A program made the translations under genes and the position numbers. DNA of 64,000 nt from PALSA-505 sp035308365 (GTDB lineage Bacteria; Actinomycetota; Actinomycetes; Streptosporangiales; Streptosporangiaceae): contig DATGGU010000070.1 in the NCBI GenBank assembly GCA_035308365.1, forward strand, positions 1 through 64,000. The letters are read 5' to 3'. Under the pieces are notes generated by a model. It did not search any database and was not told where the DNA came from. It saw nothing but the letters and a program-made list of their open reading frames with translations. Numbering within the stretch: the first letter of the stretch is position 1; each line of letters begins with the position of its first letter. This document shows positions 33,069-41,235 of the stretch, piece by piece.

Positions 33069-34685
33069 TCAGGCGGGGCGGGCTGGCGGGATCAGCTTGC
33101 CCGGGTTGAGTATGCCGGCCGGGTCGAGCGCTGCCTTTACCGCGCGCAGTACGTCCACGCCGAGGTCGCCGATCTCCGATCGCATCCAGGGCAGGTGGTC
33201 GGTGCCTACCGCGTGGTGGTGGGTGATCGTACCGCCGTGGGCGGTGATCGCGCCGGTTGCCACGGATTTGGCGGCGGTCCACTGGGCGATCGGGTCGGCG
33301 GACTGGGCGGCGATGACGGTGTAATACAGCGACGCGCCGGACGGGTAGAGGTGCGAGACGTGGCAGGTGAGGACCGGGGGCGTGCCCGCGGCGGTCAGCG
33401 TGCCGGTCAGGGCCGCCGTCACGGCAGAGTGCAACCGCGTCAGGTTCGCCCAGCTCGTCGCGGTTTCCAGGGTTTCGGCCAGCACTCCGGTGCCGAGCAG
33501 GGCGTCGCGGATGCGCGGCGCGGCGAACCGGCTCTCCCGCCAGGCGGCTACCGGGGCGGCGCCGAGATCCTGGCCGCCGTGGCCGCGCAGCACGGTGGCC
33601 GCCGCCTCCCGCCGGGCCGCCGTACCGGCCGCCGTGCCCTCGTAGCTGGTGATCGCCAGGCAGCCGGCGACCGTGGGCCCGCCGGTCATGCCCAGGATCG
33701 CGGTCTCGGTCTCGTCGTTGAGCCGGACGATGGTGGGCATCGCCTCGCCGGACTGGCTCAGCTCGCGCAGCGCGGCCAGGCCCGGGGCGAGGCCGGGGAA
33801 CGCCCAGGCCTCGTCGATCACCGTCTCGGGACGTGGCCTGACCCGGGCGGTCACCTCGGTGATCACCCCGAACGTACCCTCCGAGCCGAGCAGCAACTGC
33901 CGCAGATCCGGGCCGGCTGCGGTGGCCGGGGCCAGCCCGCCCGCCTCGATCGTGCCGCGTGGGGTGGCCGCCTTCAGGGCGAGTACCATGCCGTCGAACC
34001 GGCCGTAGCCGGCCGAGGCCTGCCCGGCCGACCGGGTCGCGGCGAACCCGCCGATGCTCGCGTGCTCGAAACTCTGCGGCAGGTGCCCCAGGGTGAGCCC
34101 GTGCCTGCCGAGCAGTTCCTCCGCCTCCGGGCCGCGCAGGCCCGCCTGGAGGGTGGCGGTCAGCGACTCGGTGTCGAGCCGGACCAGCCGGTCGAGCCTG
34201 CGCAGGTCCAGGGCGGCCACCGAGTGGAACTCGCCGCACAGGGGCTCGACGCCGCCGGTCACGCTGGTGCCGCCGCCGAACGGGACCACCGCGACCCGGT
34301 GCTCGCTGGCCGCCCGCAGGACCGCGACGACCTCGTCATGGGTGCCCGGGGTGATCACCGCGTCCGGCGCCTGCACGGCTGCCCCGGACCGCTGGCGCAG
34401 CAGGTCGGTGGTGCTCCGGCCACCGGCCCGGCCCAGCCGGGCTGCCCGGTCCTCGTGCACCTGGCCGTGGCCCACCGCCTCGGCGAACGCCCGCCGGGCC
34501 GCGGCCGGCAGGCCTGGCGGCGCGATGACCACGTCGTCCTGCGCCGCGGCGGGCGTGGGGCGCAACCGCCGGCCGAGGAACCCGGCCAGCAGCTCGCGGA
34601 CCTGCGGGGAGAGCGGCACCGGGTCGCCCCACCCCGCCCACGGCATGCCGGGGACCCGCCGCCGCGGAGCCTCGCTGTTCATCAT
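33069..34685 (-). CDS. FAD-linked oxidase, alkylglycerone-phosphate-synthase-like
   Basis: This 538-residue VAO-family flavoprotein has the FAD-binding segment VVPFGGGTSVTGGVEPL, then GHLPQSFEHASIGGFAATRS, LLLGSEGTFGVITEVTARVRP, TCHVSHLYPSGASLYYT and GGTITHHHAVGTDH in the cap and substrate domains. This pattern matches the bacterial relatives of alkyldihydroxyacetonephosphate synthase, which form ether lipids, and some are glycolate- or D-lactate-type oxidases. The terminal GILNPGKLIPP is typical. It is the first gene of an operon with the lipid kinase and diverges from a TetR gene next to glpD, which supports a glycerolipid role. Confidence 0.85.
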   Translation of the reverse strand: MMNSEAPRRRVPGMPWAGWGDPVPLSPQVRELLAGFLGRRLRPTPAAAQDDVVIAPPGLPAAARRAFAEAVGHGQVHEDRAARLGRAGGRSTTDLLRQRSGAAVQAPDAVITPGTHDEVVAVLRAASEHRVAVVPFGGGTSVTGGVEPLCGEFHSVAALDLRRLDRLVRLDTESLTATLQAGLRGPEAEELLGRHGLTLGHLPQSFEHASIGGFAATRSAGQASAGYGRFDGMVLALKAATPRGTIEAGGLAPATAAGPDLRQLLLGSEGTFGVITEVTARVRPRPETVIDEAWAFPGLAPGLAALRELSQSGEAMPTIVRLNDETETAILGMTGGPTVAGCLAITSYEGTAAGTAARREAAATVLRGHGGQDLGAAPVAAWRESRFAAPRIRDALLGTGVLAETLETATSWANLTRLHSAVTAALTGTLTAAGTPPVLTCHVSHLYPSGASLYYTVIAAQSADPIAQWTAAKSVATGAITAHGGTITHHHAVGTDHLPWMRSEIGDLGVDVLRAVKAALDPAGILNPGKLIPPARPA

Positions 34686-34790
34686 CCGGTCGCCTCACCT
34701 GCCCCGGCGTGCCGGGAGAGTGCTGCCCCCGGGTGTCCTGGGGGCTTAGCCGCGGGGGCCCTGTCCGCCCCAGCTCATGATTTGATAATC

Positions 34791-34813
34791 TTACATTTTG
34801 TGTCAAGTTGTAA
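34791..34813. promoter_or_regulatory. Probable TetR operator between divergent genes
   Basis: TTACATTTT and AAGTTGTAA form a nine-base inverted repeat with two mismatches around a five-base spacer, inside the only AT-rich stretch in the divergent region (34770-34820). It lies just upstream of the TetR start codon and could control both directions. Confidence 0.5.
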
Positions 34814-34820
34814 CGCTGAA

Positions 34821-35444
34821 TTGACGGAACCGGATGAGGCCGCCGCGCATCGCGCGGACGAGACGGAGAACGCGATCCTCGATGCTGCCACCGAGTGCGT
34901 GCTCGCCTTCGGGGTCCGGCGGACCTCACTGTCGGATGTGGCCCGGCGGGCCGGGGTCAGCCGGCCGACCGTGTACCGGCGCTGGCCGGACCGGCAGGCC
35001 CTGGTGGCCGACGTGATGACCAGGGAGTTCTCCGCGGTGTTCAGCGCCGCCGCGGCCGGTGCGCCGCCGGGGGGGTGCGTGCGTGAGCAGGCGGTCGGCC
35101 AGTTTCTCGCCGTGGCTCGCGAGCTGAGCGGGCATCCGCTGCTCAGCAAGATCATCCAGGTCGATCCCGAGCTGCTGCAGCCTTACATCTTCGACCGGCT
35201 CGGGGCCAGCCAGCGGATGGCGCTCACCTTCATCGCCGAGCGCATCACCGAGGGGCAGCGGGACGGGTCGATCCGGGCCGGGGACGAGACGGCCATGGCG
35301 GTGACCGTGCTGCTGAGCATCCAGTCGCTGGTGTTCTCCGGGCGGACCACCGGCGAGCTGATCCGCGCGGACCGGCTGGAGGCGGAGGCCGCGCTGCTGA
35401 TCGACGGGTACCTCCGGCCCACTGGCGACGGGGGTACGGGATGA
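34821..35444 (+). CDS. TetR-family transcriptional regulator
   Basis: The 207-residue protein has the TetR HTH near the N-terminus: ENAILDAATECVLAFGVRR, TSLSDVARRAGVSRPTVYRR and WPDRQALVADVMTREF. The remainder is the helical ligand-binding and dimer domain. It diverges from the alkylglycerone-phosphate-synthase-like operon and overlaps glpD by four bases (ATGA), so it probably controls both. The start is uncertain: TTG at 34821 keeps the usual short N-terminal arm; GTG at 34800 would place the start inside the palindrome. No strong ribosome site is visible for either. Confidence 0.85.
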   Translation: MTEPDEAAAHRADETENAILDAATECVLAFGVRRTSLSDVARRAGVSRPTVYRRWPDRQALVADVMTREFSAVFSAAAAGAPPGGCVREQAVGQFLAVARELSGHPLLSKIIQVDPELLQPYIFDRLGASQRMALTFIAERITEGQRDGSIRAGDETAMAVTVLLSIQSLVFSGRTTGELIRADRLEAEAALLIDGYLRPTGDGGTG

Positions 35445-35500
35445 CCGCCGGGTGGGCACCTCCGGCCTGCGGGCGGCGGGGGTACGGCATGACCGCCGGG
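35410..35500. repeat. Tandem duplication of the glpD start region, 48 bp period
   Basis: ACCTCCGGCC ... GGGGTACGGGATGACCGCCG at 35410-35450 is repeated 48 bp on at 35458-35498, with the second copy reading GGGGTACGGCATGACCGCCG. The two ATGs (35441 and 35489) are in the same frame, so glpD has two near-identical start sites 16 codons apart. Confidence 0.75.
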
Positions 35501-37072
35501 CTGGTCTCACCCGCGTCCTCGCTCAACGCGGGCCGGCGCGCCCGCGAGCTGGCCGAGGTCGCCGAGCGCGGCGAGGCCGACCTGCTGGTCGTGGGCGGCG
35601 GGGTGACCGGGACCGGCGTGGCGCTGGACGCCGCCTCCCGTGGGCTGTCCGTCGTGCTCGCCGAACGCCACGACCTGGCGTTCGGCACCAGCCGGTGGAG
35701 TTCCAAGCTGGTGCATGGCGGGCTGCGCTACCTGGCCAGGGGCGAGGTCGGCATCGCCTACGAGAGCGCGGCCGAGCGCGGGCTGATCATGGGCAGGATC
35801 GCGCCACACCTGGCCAGGCCGCTGCCGATGATCTATCCGTGGCTGCCGGGGACCGGGCGTGCCTCCCGGGCGCTGACCGGGGTGGGCCTTGGCGCCGCCG
35901 ACGTGCTGCGCCGGGCGGCCGGGACCAGCAGGCGCACGCTGCCCGGGCCAAGGCGGCTGACCCGGGCCGAGGTCATGGCCATGGTGCCGGCGCTGCGCCG
36001 GGACATCAGCGGCGGGATGCTCAGCTGGGACGGTCAGCTCACCGACGATGCCAGGCTGGTCGTGGCGATCGCCCGCACCGCGGCCGCGCACGGCGCGGCG
36101 ATCCTGACCCGGTGCGAGGCGCGCGGCCTGACCGCGACCGGGGCGGTGCTGACCGACCGGCTGACCGGCGAGTCGTTCCAGCTTCGCACCCGGGCGGTGA
36201 TCAACGCCGCCGGTGTGTGGGCCGGCCAGCTCGCCGGCGGGATAACGCTGCGGCCGAGCCGGGGCACCCACCTGGTGCTGGCGGACGCGGCGTTCGGCGG
36301 CCTGCGGGCTGGCCTGATCGCGCAGGTGCCCGGCGAGCGGACGCGGTTCGTGTTCGCGGTCCCGGTGCCCGGCGAGCCGCGGGTCTACGTGGGGCTGACC
36401 GACGAGCCCGCCGACGGGCCGCTGCCCGAGGTGCCCGAGCCCACTCCCGGGGAGAGGGCGTTCCTGCTCGGCGCGGTGGGTGGACTGCTCGACGCCGGGC
36501 CGGCTCCCGGCGACGTGCTCGGCGCGTTCGCCGGGCTGCGGCCGCTGCTGACCACCCGGCTCGCCGACAGCACCCGGGCGACCGCCGACCTGTCCCGGCG
36601 GCATGCCGTGCTCACCTCGCCCGAGGGGGTGATCACCGTGGTCGGCGGCAAGCTGACCACCTACCGCCGGATGGCCCAGGACGCCGTCGACGCGGCGCTG
36701 GCCAGCCCGGCGCTGGCCAGCCGGGAGGCCGGGCCGTGCCGGACCCGGCGGCTGCCGCTCACCGGCGCGGCAGACCCGCGCACACTGGCCCGCCTGCCCG
36801 GCCCGGCCCGGCTGGTGGCCAGGTACGGCACCGAATCGGCCGCCGTGCTCGAACTGTCCGGCCGGGATCCGCGGCTGGCCGTGCCGGTGACCGGGGGCAC
36901 GGCGGTGACCGGCGCCGAACTCGCCTTCGCCGTGGCGCACGAGGGCGCACTCGGCGTTGCTGACCTGCTGGACCGGCGGACCAGGATCGGCCTGGTCGCG
37001 GCCGATAGGGAGGATGCCCTGGCCGCCGCGGCCAGTGCTTTCGGTGAATCTTTGATCCTCGACCAAAGTTGA
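35441..37072 (+). CDS. glpD: FAD-dependent glycerol-3-phosphate dehydrogenase
   Basis: GlpD oxidises glycerol 3-phosphate to dihydroxyacetone phosphate at the membrane, passing electrons to quinone. The protein has the FAD motif LLVVGGGVTGTGVALDAASR, GTSRWSSKLVHGGLRYLARG, INAAGVWAGQLAGG and ITVVGGKLTTYRRMAQDA, in the normal order; the C-terminal helical domain completes it. From ATG 35441 it is 543 residues; from ATG 35489 it is 527 and closer to the family start. ATG 35441 overlaps the tetR stop. Its product or substrate ties it to the lipid genes opposite. Confidence 0.92.
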   Translation: MTAGWAPPACGRRGYGMTAGLVSPASSLNAGRRARELAEVAERGEADLLVVGGGVTGTGVALDAASRGLSVVLAERHDLAFGTSRWSSKLVHGGLRYLARGEVGIAYESAAERGLIMGRIAPHLARPLPMIYPWLPGTGRASRALTGVGLGAADVLRRAAGTSRRTLPGPRRLTRAEVMAMVPALRRDISGGMLSWDGQLTDDARLVVAIARTAAAHGAAILTRCEARGLTATGAVLTDRLTGESFQLRTRAVINAAGVWAGQLAGGITLRPSRGTHLVLADAAFGGLRAGLIAQVPGERTRFVFAVPVPGEPRVYVGLTDEPADGPLPEVPEPTPGERAFLLGAVGGLLDAGPAPGDVLGAFAGLRPLLTTRLADSTRATADLSRRHAVLTSPEGVITVVGGKLTTYRRMAQDAVDAALASPALASREAGPCRTRRLPLTGAADPRTLARLPGPARLVARYGTESAAVLELSGRDPRLAVPVTGGTAVTGAELAFAVAHEGALGVADLLDRRTRIGLVAADREDALAAAASAFGESLILDQS

Positions 37073-37110
37073 GACTTGTGTCCTGCCCGGGCAGCGTACG
37101 ATCAGGTCCC

Positions 37111-37482
37111 ATGGCGCTTCAGGGCGGCGGGGCATCCCCTTCGGGGCAGGCCGGCGCTGCAGGGCAGTATCTCCAGGTCCAGACCACCACGGACTCACGG
37201 GCAGAGGCGGTCGAACTCGGCCGCGCCGCCGTCGAGGCCAGGCTCGCCGCGTGTGCCCAGGTGGCCGGGCCGGTGGCCAGCACGTACTGGTGGGAGGGTG
37301 GTATCGAGCGGGCCGAGGAGTGGCTGGTGCTGCTGAAAACCCCGGCCGACAGGTTTGCCGAGCTCACCGCCTTCCTGACCGAACGGCACAGCTACGACGA
37401 GCCGGAGATCGTGGCCTTGCCCATCGTGGCCGGGTCGCCGTCCTACCTAAGCTGGATCCGGGAAGAAACCGTCCCGCGCTGA
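37111..37482 (+). CDS. cutA: CutA-family divalent cation tolerance protein
   Basis: CutA proteins are small, very stable trimers first linked to copper tolerance; the molecular role is unresolved. The 123-residue product has YLQVQTTTDSRAEAVELGRA, VEARLAACAQVAGPVASTYW and the C-terminal HSYDEPEIVALPIVAGSPSY, matching the family along its length after an extra N-terminal stretch of about 20 residues. ATG at 37111 gives this form. It precedes the DUF2236 gene by 17 bases and may be its operon partner. Confidence 0.93.
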   Translation: MALQGGGASPSGQAGAAGQYLQVQTTTDSRAEAVELGRAAVEARLAACAQVAGPVASTYWWEGGIERAEEWLVLLKTPADRFAELTAFLTERHSYDEPEIVALPIVAGSPSYLSWIREETVPR

Positions 37483-37499
37483 TCCCTCAGGAGACGCCG

Positions 37500-38876
37500 T
37501 TGGCCGCCCACACAGTGCCTTCCGAGGCCGGGCCTTCCGAGGCCGGGCCCTCCGAGGCCGGGCCTTCCGAAACCGGAACCGCTGAGAGCGGCCGTGGACT
37601 GTTCGGGCCGGACTCGGTGACCCGGCGCGTCATGACCGAACCGGTGATGTGGGTGGGCGGGTTCCGCGCGCTCTACCTGCAAGCGCTGCATCCGCGGGTG
37701 ATGCGGGGGACCTGGCAGAACACCGCGTTCACCGACCGGAAGAAGGCCTTCGGCCGGTTCCTGCGGACGGCCGAGTTCGTCGGTGTCCGCACCTACGGGA
37801 ACATCGCCGATGCCGAGCGGGCCGCGGCCCGGGTCCGCCGGATCCATGCCTCGCTGCGCGGGACCGACCCGGACGGCACGACGTTCCGGCTGGACGAACC
37901 CGAACTCCTGCTCTGGGTGCACTGCGCCGAGGCCGGCTCCTACGCCGACATCGCCCGGCGCAGCGGGGTGCCGCTGTCAGCGGCCGAACTGGACACATTC
38001 GTGGCCGAGCAGCGGCGCAGCGCCGCACTGGTCGGACTGGATCCGGGTGTCGTGCCAGGCTCGCGGGCCGAGCTGGAGGACTACTTCTCCGGAATGCGGC
38101 CCCGGCTGCGGGCCGGGCCCGAGGCCAGGCAGGCGCTGCGCGCGTCCTGCCACCCGCCGATGCCTGCCTCGCTGATGCCGCTGCGGGTGGCGCTGCCGCC
38201 GTTCAGCATGCTCGCCTTCGCCACCTTGCCGCGCTGGGCGCGCCGGATGTACGGGATCCCGGACACCGCGGCCACCGACCTGGCCGCCACCGCCGCGCTG
38301 CACGCGGCCCGCCGCGCGTCCACCGGCCTGCCCGGCCGTCTGCTCTACGAGCCCGCGGTGCGCCGGATCTTCACCGTGGCCCGCTCGGCGGGTTTCGCTG
38401 AAAAGGTCTTACAGCCAGTCCGGGCCGATGCGCTCGCAGATGGACAGGTGCTCGGCGTTATCGGAGACCAGGTCGTCGGCGAGGTCGAGCAGCTTGTTCA
38501 GCCGGGGGTCGGCGATGGTGTAGACGACCCGCCGGCCCTGCCGGTCGGCGTGCACGAACCGGCACCAGCGCAGGCAGGCAAGGTGGTTGGACACCCGGCT
38601 GCGCGGCAGGCCGGTCCGTTCGACCACCTCGCTGACGCTGCACGGACCGGTCAGCAGCACGCTGAGGATCTCCAGCCGGTTCGGGTCGGCAAGCACACGA
38701 AACCACCGGGCGTGCGCGATCGGCGCGGTTTCAGTCCCGGTGGTATTGGTCCGGTTGCCCGTCTGGGTCACCATGGTGATCGTAAGCGTACGTCAGCGTC
38801 GCGCCGGCGTTGCGTCATCGTCGTGTTCCGGACTCTAGACGAACTCGTCACCACAGCGCATCATGGGTCCGACTGA
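37500..38876 (+). CDS. DUF2236 (MpaB-like) oxygenase, extended by read-through
   Basis: The conserved part (residues about 30-300) matches DUF2236, the family of latex-clearing protein and MpaB heme oxygenases: MWVGGFRALYLQALHPRVMR, NTAFTDRKKAFGRFLRTAEF, LLWVHCAEAGSYADIAR and LEDYFSGMRPRLRAG. Start TTG 37500 follows AGGAG by seven bases. Conservation ends near 38400, but no stop occurs until 38876, so about 155 extra codons run antisense through the ArsR gene and end exactly where the radical SAM start begins. The natural stop was probably lost, or the real end is a frameshift near 38395. The N-terminus holds a PSEAG repeat. Confidence 0.7.
   Translation: MAAHTVPSEAGPSEAGPSEAGPSETGTAESGRGLFGPDSVTRRVMTEPVMWVGGFRALYLQALHPRVMRGTWQNTAFTDRKKAFGRFLRTAEFVGVRTYGNIADAERAAARVRRIHASLRGTDPDGTTFRLDEPELLLWVHCAEAGSYADIARRSGVPLSAAELDTFVAEQRRSAALVGLDPGVVPGSRAELEDYFSGMRPRLRAGPEARQALRASCHPPMPASLMPLRVALPPFSMLAFATLPRWARRMYGIPDTAATDLAATAALHAARRASTGLPGRLLYEPAVRRIFTVARSAGFAEKVLQPVRADALADGQVLGVIGDQVVGEVEQLVQPGVGDGVDDPPALPVGVHEPAPAQAGKVVGHPAARQAGPFDHLADAARTGQQHAEDLQPVRVGKHTKPPGVRDRRGFSPGGIGPVARLGHHGDRKRTSASRRRCVIVVFRTLDELVTTAHHGSD
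37518..37577 (+). repeat. 15-bp minisatellite, four copies
   Basis: Four units of CCTTCCGAGGCCGGG (with small changes) encode PSEAG PSEAG PSEAG PSETG in the N-terminal leader of the DUF2236 gene. Length change by whole codons would leave the frame intact. Confidence 0.85.
38409..38774 (-). CDS. CmtR-like ArsR/SmtB metal-sensing repressor
   Basis: The 121-residue protein is a winged-helix ArsR/SmtB regulator: HARWFRVLADPNRLEILSVL, CSVSEVVERTGLPRSRVSNH and LACLRWCRFVHADRQGRRV. It has cysteines in the recognition helix, C67 and C71 (CLRWC), and one near the end, C113 (SICERIG). In mycobacterial CmtR the Cd/Pb site uses the same layout (C57, C61, C102). This makes a soft-metal sensor of that type likely. 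It diverges from the radical SAM gene, 102 bp apart, and probably represses it. Its whole length is antisense to the extended DUF2236 frame. Confidence 0.85.
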   Translation of the reverse strand: MVTQTGNRTNTTGTETAPIAHARWFRVLADPNRLEILSVLLTGPCSVSEVVERTGLPRSRVSNHLACLRWCRFVHADRQGRRVVYTIADPRLNKLLDLADDLVSDNAEHLSICERIGPDWL

Positions 38877-40373
38877 ATGCGTCAGGCGGTCCTGTTGTAT
38901 TACTTCGGTCCAGGGATGTGGGACATGAGACAACTGGCTGGTGAGGCCCGAAGCAGCCAGGCTGGAGTCACGAGCGGCCAGCCCACGGTGCTGCTGATAT
39001 CAGCGTTCGACCTTGGCCATCAGCCGTTCGGGCTGGCGTCTCCGGCGGCCTGGCTGGCCGCCGCGGGGGCGCGGGTGAAGTGCCTGGATCTCGCGGTGCG
39101 CATGCTCGACGAGGATGCCGTGCGGGCGGCCGACGTGGTCGCGTTCTACCTGCCGATGCACACCGCGACCCGGATCCTGTGCGGTGTCGTGCCGCGGGTC
39201 AAGGAGCTCAATCCCACCGCGCATCTGTGTGCCTACGGGCTCTATGCCCCGGTCAACGCCGAATTGCTGCGGCAGATCGGGGTGGACTCGATCATCGGTG
39301 GCGAGTTCGAGCAGCCTCTGGTCTCGCTGGTGACCGAGCTGGGCTCGCGGGAAGTGGACCCACGGCCGGTGATCTCACTGGGCCGCCAGGACTTCCTGCT
39401 GCCCGACCGCGGCTTGCTGCCGGCCCTGTCCGAGTACGCATACCTGACCATGCCCGACGGGTCGCGGCGGACGGTCGGCTACACCGAGGCAACCCGGGGC
39501 TGCAAGCACCTGTGCCGGCACTGCCCGGTCGTGCCCGTCTACGGCGGCCGGTTCCGGGTCGTGCAGCGCGACATCGTGCTGGCCGACATCCGCCAGCAGG
39601 TCGCCGCTGGCGCGCAGCACATCACGTTCGGCGACCCGGACTTCTTCAACGGGCCCACCCACGCGCTCACCCTCATCCGGGCGCTGCACGAGGAGTTCCC
39701 GCAGCTCACCTACGACGTCGTGATCAAGGTCGAGCACCTGGTCAAGCAGCGTGAACTGCTGCCGGTGCTGCGCGACACCGGGTGCATCCTGCTCACCAGC
39801 GCGGTCGAGTCGGTGGACGAGCGGATTCTGGACTACTTCGACAAGCGCCACACCCGGGACGACTTCGACACGGCGGTGCGGTCGCTCGCCGAGCTTGGCA
39901 TCGCACTGAACCCGACGTTCGTCGCGTTCACCCCGTGGACAACGCTCGAGAACTATCTGTATTTCCTGACGGAGATTGATGAACTGGCGCTGGTGCCGAA
40001 CGTGGCCCCGGTGCAGTACGGCATCCGGCTGCTCATCCCGGAGGGCTCCAAACTGCTGGAACTGCCCGAGGTGGCGGGCATGGTCGGGCCGTTCGACCCG
40101 GGGTCGCTGGTCTACCCCTGGCAGCACGCCGACCCCGCCGTCGACGCACTTCAGCGTGAGGTGCTGGGCCTTGCGGCCCGGGCGGTGGCCGAGCACATGC
40201 CGCGGGAGAGGTTCTTCGGTGAGCTGTGGGAGGTGGCCACCCGGGCGGCCGGGCAGCCGGGCCGTCCCCGGCCCGGGGCCAAGCGCCCGCCCGGCCCACC
40301 GGTTCCTCAGCTCAGCGAGCCCTGGTATTGCTGCGCCGAACCGCTGGAATCTCAGCTCACTCCGCAGATATAA
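38877..40373 (+). CDS. B12-binding-like radical SAM protein with CCAEP tail
   Basis: The 498-residue protein has an N-terminal cobalamin-binding-like domain (VLLISAFDLGHQPFGLASP to SIIGGEFEQPLVSL, residues about 37-152) and a radical SAM domain with the 4Fe-4S motif CKHLCRHC (C209, C213, C216). The C-terminus ends WYCCAEPLESQLTPQI. From memory, this CC/CU-A-E-P tail defines the CUAEP/CCAEP-tail radical SAM (seleno)proteins, in which the second Cys may be selenocysteine; here both are cysteines encoded by TGC. The reaction is unknown. A metal-sensing repressor diverges upstream and a DUF169 gene follows. Start ATG 38877 has a weak ribosome site; in-frame ATGs at 38919 and 38928 are possible. 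Confidence 0.82.
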   Translation: MRQAVLLYYFGPGMWDMRQLAGEARSSQAGVTSGQPTVLLISAFDLGHQPFGLASPAAWLAAAGARVKCLDLAVRMLDEDAVRAADVVAFYLPMHTATRILCGVVPRVKELNPTAHLCAYGLYAPVNAELLRQIGVDSIIGGEFEQPLVSLVTELGSREVDPRPVISLGRQDFLLPDRGLLPALSEYAYLTMPDGSRRTVGYTEATRGCKHLCRHCPVVPVYGGRFRVVQRDIVLADIRQQVAAGAQHITFGDPDFFNGPTHALTLIRALHEEFPQLTYDVVIKVEHLVKQRELLPVLRDTGCILLTSAVESVDERILDYFDKRHTRDDFDTAVRSLAELGIALNPTFVAFTPWTTLENYLYFLTEIDELALVPNVAPVQYGIRLLIPEGSKLLELPEVAGMVGPFDPGSLVYPWQHADPAVDALQREVLGLAARAVAEHMPRERFFGELWEVATRAAGQPGRPRPGAKRPPGPPVPQLSEPWYCCAEPLESQLTPQI

Positions 40374-40436
40374 CTTTTTTACCGGTTGTCCAGCCGGCCC
40401 ACCGCTTTTAACCTATTTTGAGGAGTTGATTCCCTT

Positions 40437-41141
40437 ATGAGTCATTCGGCTCATGCTGAGCGGCTCACTGACCTCCTGTCCCTGCAAAACCCGCCGGTCG
40501 CGCTGACCTTAGTGGACGAGAAGCCCGAGGGCATCGCCCAGGCAACCAAGGCGGTTCCGTCGGCGTGCGCGTTCTGGCGCCAGGCCGAGCGGGGCACCTT
40601 CTTCGCCGCCGCCGAGCAGCACTTCAACTGCCCGGTCGGGTCGATGGTGATGGGGTTCGAGTTGCCGGGCGAGGTCAGCGAACGGCTCGGCGGCCTGGTC
40701 CAGTCGATGTGCGACGCGAGCTACCTGAGCATGGACGAGGCGGCCAAGATCCCGTCCACCGGGAAGCACAGTGCCGGCATCGTGTATGGGCCGCTGAGCG
40801 ACTTCCCGCTGGCCCCTGATGTGGTACTGCTCTGGGTCAACCTGTCCCAGGCGATGATCTACACCGAGGCCGCCGGGCGGGCCGCCTGGACCGCCAGCCC
40901 GATGGACGTGACCGGCCGGCCCGGCTGCGCCGCGCTTCCGCGGGCCATGCACAGCCAGCAGCCCGGCATGACGCTCGGCTGCGCCGGCATGCGCACCTTC
41001 ACCGAGATCGGCGACGACCTGACCCTGGCCGTGATTCCCGGTGGCGCCCTGGACGGGTTCGTGGAGAAGCTGGCGGCCACGGTCGAGTCCAACGCCGCGA
41101 TGCGCTCGTACTACGACTCACAGAAGGCGGCCATCGGCTGA
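40437..41141 (+). CDS. DUF169 family protein
   Basis: The 234-residue protein fits DUF169: PVALTLVDEKPEGI near the start, SACAFWRQAERGTFFAAAEQ, HFNCPVGSMVMGFELPGE, RPGCAALPRAMHSQQPGMT and GCAGMRTFTE. Cysteines at 44, 65, 92, 164 and 182 lie in the conserved blocks and could bind a metal or cluster. The function of the family is unknown. Ribosome site GAGGAG lies upstream of ATG 40437. It follows the radical SAM gene by 63 bases and ends at a strong terminator, so the two are probably one unit. Confidence 0.85.
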   Translation: MSHSAHAERLTDLLSLQNPPVALTLVDEKPEGIAQATKAVPSACAFWRQAERGTFFAAAEQHFNCPVGSMVMGFELPGEVSERLGGLVQSMCDASYLSMDEAAKIPSTGKHSAGIVYGPLSDFPLAPDVVLLWVNLSQAMIYTEAAGRAAWTASPMDVTGRPGCAALPRAMHSQQPGMTLGCAGMRTFTEIGDDLTLAVIPGGALDGFVEKLAATVESNAAMRSYYDSQKAAIG

Positions 41142-41152
41142 CCCTGCCCTGG

Positions 41153-41191
41153 TTCCGGGTCAGCCGCGGGACTCCGGCGGCTGACCCGGAA
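41153..41191 (+). terminator. Strong hairpin terminator after the DUF169 gene
   Basis: TTCCGGGTCAGCCG and CGGCTGACCCGGAA form a perfect 14-bp stem 11 bases after the stop. It separates the radical SAM/DUF169 unit from the ArsR-led operon. Confidence 0.8.
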
Positions 41192-41235
41192 CGAGGGAGA
41201 ATGCCCGCTCTTGTTATGACCTACCCACTCGGCTA

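Noticed and set aside
32658..34820. Very long plus-strand open frame reaching into the TetR gene
   Set aside because: It runs antisense to the FAD-oxidase gene; only the part from about 34821 has TetR features.
38877..40373. Selenocysteine in the radical SAM tail
   Set aside because: Both tail cysteines are TGC codons; no in-frame TGA occurs there, so this is the Cys form.
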